Shown: positions 60,629 to 64,000 of the stretch, in pieces | Numbering within the stretch: position 1 is the first letter of the stretch | How the letters are laid out: every line of letters begins with the position of its first letter | Assembly (NCBI RefSeq): GCF_963583255.1 | Contig: NC_084816.1 | Span: forward strand, 8,754,600-8,818,599 | Direction of reading: 5' to 3' | From: Pyrus communis | Taxonomy: Eukaryota; Streptophyta; Magnoliopsida; Rosales; Rosaceae | DNA: 64,000 nucleotides | Notes under the pieces: model-generated | The model's input: the letters and a program-made list of their open reading frames with translations, nothing else | The model's database searches: none | What the model was told of the DNA's origin: nothing | Made by a program: the position numbers and the translations under genes

Positions 60629-63600
60629 ATCATGACATAAGATTTTGTGGTATATATCCACTTCTGTAAATATTTTAAATTGACGATCAAATTAGTTCAT
60701 TGTATTCATATAGGATCAAGGAGTGTAGTTGTAAAAAATCATCAAAATTAGAGTTAAAATAACCGTTCAATCGTGATTTTTCGTTTATAATCGTCGAAAC
60801 GTTTTGTCTCGTTACTTGATCTCTGAATGTTTGTTTTGTGCAATTTTTGGCATATGCGATCTCGAAGCATATATAAACAAGTTTGACGGTTGGATCATTG
60901 AAATTAGTTTCATATGATGCGTATCCCATCAAAATGATACATTAACTAACACTTAGAGTTTATTTAACTTTTATTAAGTATAACATAAGATTTTGTGGTA
61001 TCCACTAGTGTAAATATTTTAAATTGAAGATCTAATTTATTCATTGTATTCATATAGGGTTAAGGAGTGTAGCTATAAAAAATCATCAAAATCGGAGTTA
61101 AAATAACCGTTAAATTCGTGATTTTTTTTTTTATAACCGTCGAAAAGTTTTGTCTCATTACTTGATCTCTAAATGTTTGTTTTTTTCAATTATTGGTGTA
61201 TGCGATCTCGAAGCATATATAAACAAGTTTGACGGTTGGATTGCTGAAATTAGTTTCGTAGGATGCGTATCCCATCAAAACAATAGATTCACTAAAACTT
61301 AAGAGTTTATTTATACTTTTATCAAGTATAACATAAGACTTTGTGGTATCCACTAGTGTAAATATTTTAAATTGAAGATCGAATTCATTCATGGTATTCA
61401 TATAGGGTCAAGGAGTGTAGCTGTAAAAAATCATCAAAATCGGAGTTAAAATAACCGTTAAATCGTAATTTTTCGTTTATAACCGTCGAAACGTTTTGTC
61501 TCATTACTTGATCTCTAAATGTTTGTTTTTTGCAATTTTTGGCCTATGCGATCTCGAAGCATATATAAACAAGTTTGACGATTGGATCGTTGAAATTAGT
61601 TTTGTAGGATGCGTATCCCATCAAAACGATAGATTCACTAACTTTATTTATACTTTCATCAAGTATAACATAAGATTTTGTGGTATCCACTAGTGTAAAT
61701 ATTTTAAATTGAAGATCGAATTCATTCATTGTATTCATATAGGGTCAAGGAGTGTAGCTGTAAAAAATCATCAAAATCGGAGTTAAAATAACCGTTAAAT
61801 CGTGATTTTTCGTTTATAACCATCGAAAAGTTTTGTCTCATTACTTGATCTCTGAATGTTTGTTTTTTTTCAATTTTTGGCGTATGCGATCTCAAAGCAT
61901 ATATAAACAAGTTTGACGGTTGGATCGTTGAAATTAGTTTCATAAGATGCGTATCCCATCAAAACAATAGATTCACTAACACTCGAGAGTTTATTTATAC
62001 TTTCATCAAGTATAACATAAGATTTTGTGGTATCCACTAGTGTAAATATTTTAAATTGAAGATCAAATTCATTCATTGTATTCATATAGGGTCAAGGAGT
62101 GTAGCTGTAAAAAATCATCAAAATCAGAGTTAAAATAACTGTTAAATCGTGATTTTTCGTTTATAACTGTTGAAAAGTTTTGTCTCGTTACTTGATCTCT
62201 AAATGTTTGTATTTTGCAATTTTTGGGGTATGCGATCTCGAAGCATATATAAACAAGTTTGACGGTTGGATCGTTGAAATTAGTTTTGTAGGATACGTAT
62301 CCTATCAAAATGATAGATTCACTAACACTTAAGAGTTTATTTATACTTTCATCAAGTATAACATAAGATTTTGTGGTATCCACTAGTGTAAATATTTTAA
62401 ATTGAAGATCGAATTCATTCATTGTATTCATATAGGATCAAGGAGAGTAGCTGTAAAAAATCATCAAAATCGGAGTTAAAATAACCGTTAAATAGTAATT
62501 TTTCGTTTATAACCGTCAAAAAGTTTTGTTTCGTTACTTGATCTCTGAATGTTTGTTTTTTGCAATTTTTGGTGTATGCGATCTCGAAGCATATATAAAC
62601 AAGTTTGACGGTTGGATCGTTGAAATTAGTTTCGTAGGATGCGTATCCCATCAAAACAATAGATTCACTAACACTCGAGAGTTTATTTATACTTTCATCA
62701 AGTATAACATAAGATTTTGTGGTATCCACTAGTGTAAATATTTTAAATTGAAGATCAAATTCATTCATTGTATTCATATAGGGTCAAGGAGTGTAGCTGT
62801 AAAAAATCATCAAAATCAGAGTTAAAATAACTGTTAAATCGTGATTTTTCGTTTATAACTGTTGAAAAGTTTTGTCTCGTTACTTGATCTCTAAATGTTT
62901 GTATTTTGCAATTTTTGGGGTATGCGATCTCGAAGCATATATAAACAAGTTTGACGGTTGGATCGTTGAAATTAGTTTTGTAGGATGCGTATCCTATCAA
63001 AATGATAGATTCACTAACACTTAAGAGTTTATTTATACTTTCATCAAGTATAACATAAGATTTTGTGGTATCCACTAGTGTAAATATTTTAAATTGAAGA
63101 TCGAATTCATTCATTGTATTCATATAGGATCAAAGAGAGTAGCTGTAAAAAATCATCAAAATCGGAGTTAAAATAACCGTTAAATAGTAATTTTTCGTTT
63201 ATAACCGTCAAAAAGTTTTGTTTCGTTACTTGATCTCTGAATGTTTGTTTTTTGCAATTTTTGGTGTATGCGATCTCGAAGCATATATAAACAAGTTTGA
63301 CGGTTGGATCGTTGAAATTAGTTTCGTAGGATGCGTATCCCATCAAAATGATAGATTCACTAACACTTGAGAGTTTATTTATACTTTTATCAAGTATAAC
63401 ATAAGATTTTGTGGTGTAAATATTTTAAATTGAAGATTGAATTCATTCATTGTATTTATATAAGGTCAAGGAGTATAGCTGTAAAAAATCATCAAAATCA
63501 AAGTTAAAACAACTGTTAAATCGTGATTTTTCATTTATAACCGTCGAAAAGTTTTGTCTCGTTACTTAATCTTTGAATGTTTTTTTTTTTTGCAAATTTT

Positions 63601-63716
63601 GGCGTATGCGATCTCGAAGCATATATAAACAAGTTTGACGGTTGGATCATTGAAATAAGTTTCATAGGATACGTATCCCATCAAAACAATACATTAACTA
63701 ACACTTAGAGTTTCTT
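60629..63716. repeat. Tandem array of ~346-bp units (about nine copies)
   Basis: Units begin at aacataaga-type positions: 60629 (degenerate), 60982, 61330, 61667, 62014, 62360, 62706, 63052 and 63398. Spacings are 353, 348, 337, 347, 346, 346, 346 and 346. Each has ttgtggtatccactagtgta, atcatcaaaatcggagttaa, gcgatctcgaagcatatata and gtttgacggttggatcgttg. The two central 692-bp dimers are nearly identical. Open frames of about 120 residues on the minus strand are by-products of the repeat. It could be a small satellite or the inside of a transposon. Confidence 0.9.
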
Positions 63717-63730
63717 TGGGTTAAATATTA

Positions 63731-63816
63731 GGCGGGAAATGGATGGATATAGGCTACAAAATTTCCCAAACATTAGGCGGGAAATGGATGAAACTCTTGA
63801 AATATTAGGCGGGAAA
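63731..63816 (+). promoter_or_regulatory. Three exact E2F-type motifs (GGCGGGAAA)
   Basis: Copies at 63731-63739, 63776-63784 and 63808-63816, all in the same orientation within attaggcgggaaatggatg-like repeats. TTTCCCGCC, the reverse complement, is a canonical E2F/DP binding site. Each lies in AT-rich DNA, so chance is unlikely. They appear to be parts of a short tandem repeat. Confidence 0.65.
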
Positions 63817-64000
63817 TTAATTATTATAATTTGTTTATGTGTTTGGTATTTTTAAATTACTTGATATTTTTATTTTTAATGTGTTTTATGATTTTTAATC
63901 TCAATCTTTGCCTATAATATACTATAAAAATAAATAAATAAATAAAACTTAAATTTTAAAATTTATATAGAATAATAATAGAATAATAATTAATAAACAA
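63817..64000. other. AT-rich end of window
   Basis: Low-complexity AT sequence with taaataaataaata-type runs. Nothing else was recognised. Confidence 0.5.

Noticed and set aside
60687..63346. Conserved minus-strand frames of about 120 residues in the tandem array
   Set aside because: They recur because the DNA units are nearly identical copies, the unit length is not a multiple of three, and there is no promoter or family resemblance. They are repeat by-products, not genes.
60629..63716. CRISPR array
   Set aside because: The units are about 346 bp with no short repeat-spacer pattern, and the DNA is a plant nuclear genome.

Overview
This is plant nuclear DNA: AT-rich, with short exons separated by GT/AG introns, plant-specific gene families and a dense load of small transposons. 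The repeat families, with several short inverted-repeat elements and tRNA-like SINEs present in many copies, suggest a Rosaceae genome of the apple/pear type. That assignment is an inference from repeat style and gene content, not something the sequence proves.

Genes, left to right. (1) 2278-12089 (-): an intact 14-exon half-size ABC transporter of 1115 residues, closest to Arabidopsis ABCG28/ABCG24. (2) 17106-20016 (+): an 8-exon plastid chaperonin-60 beta subunit, 586 residues. (3) 33062-34275 (+): a two-exon Myb/SANT-like protein of 333 residues with a coiled-coil C-terminus, of the type linked to PIF/Harbinger transposons. (4) 37180-42126 (+): a P-loop NTPase of the LPA1 / 2-phosphoglycerate kinase-like family, 712 residues in 7 coding exons. 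(5) 47664-48699 (-): a pentatricopeptide-repeat gene broken by an internal deletion and a frame change. (6) about 56031-56105 (-): a MIR172 precursor that no protein ORF reveals. It has an exact canonical miR172 on the 3' arm, a star strand with 2-nt overhangs, an upstream TATA box and downstream splice sites.

Between the genes the window is built largely from small mobile elements: a composite TRIM retrotransposon with an AAGAT target duplication (22.0-22.9 kb), a non-autonomous Helitron with a complete 3' hairpin and CTAG end (27.4-28.3 kb), at least five Tourist-like MITEs with TTA/TAA duplications, foldback MITEs, SINE copies and a LINE reverse-transcriptase remnant (42.8-43.9 kb). The last 3.4 kb is a tandem array of about 346-bp units with a recent 692-bp dimer duplication, followed by three exact E2F-type motifs (GGCGGGAAA) in 86 bp.

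The genes do not form a pathway. ABCG28-like and LPA1-like genes are also near neighbours on Arabidopsis chromosome 5 (from memory), so this part may be an old syntenic block. Exon boundaries were worked out by hand from splice sites and reading phase. The phases close without a stop for the ABCG, CPN60B, LPA1-like and Myb-like genes. UTR ends, transcription starts and repeat-family names are less certain.
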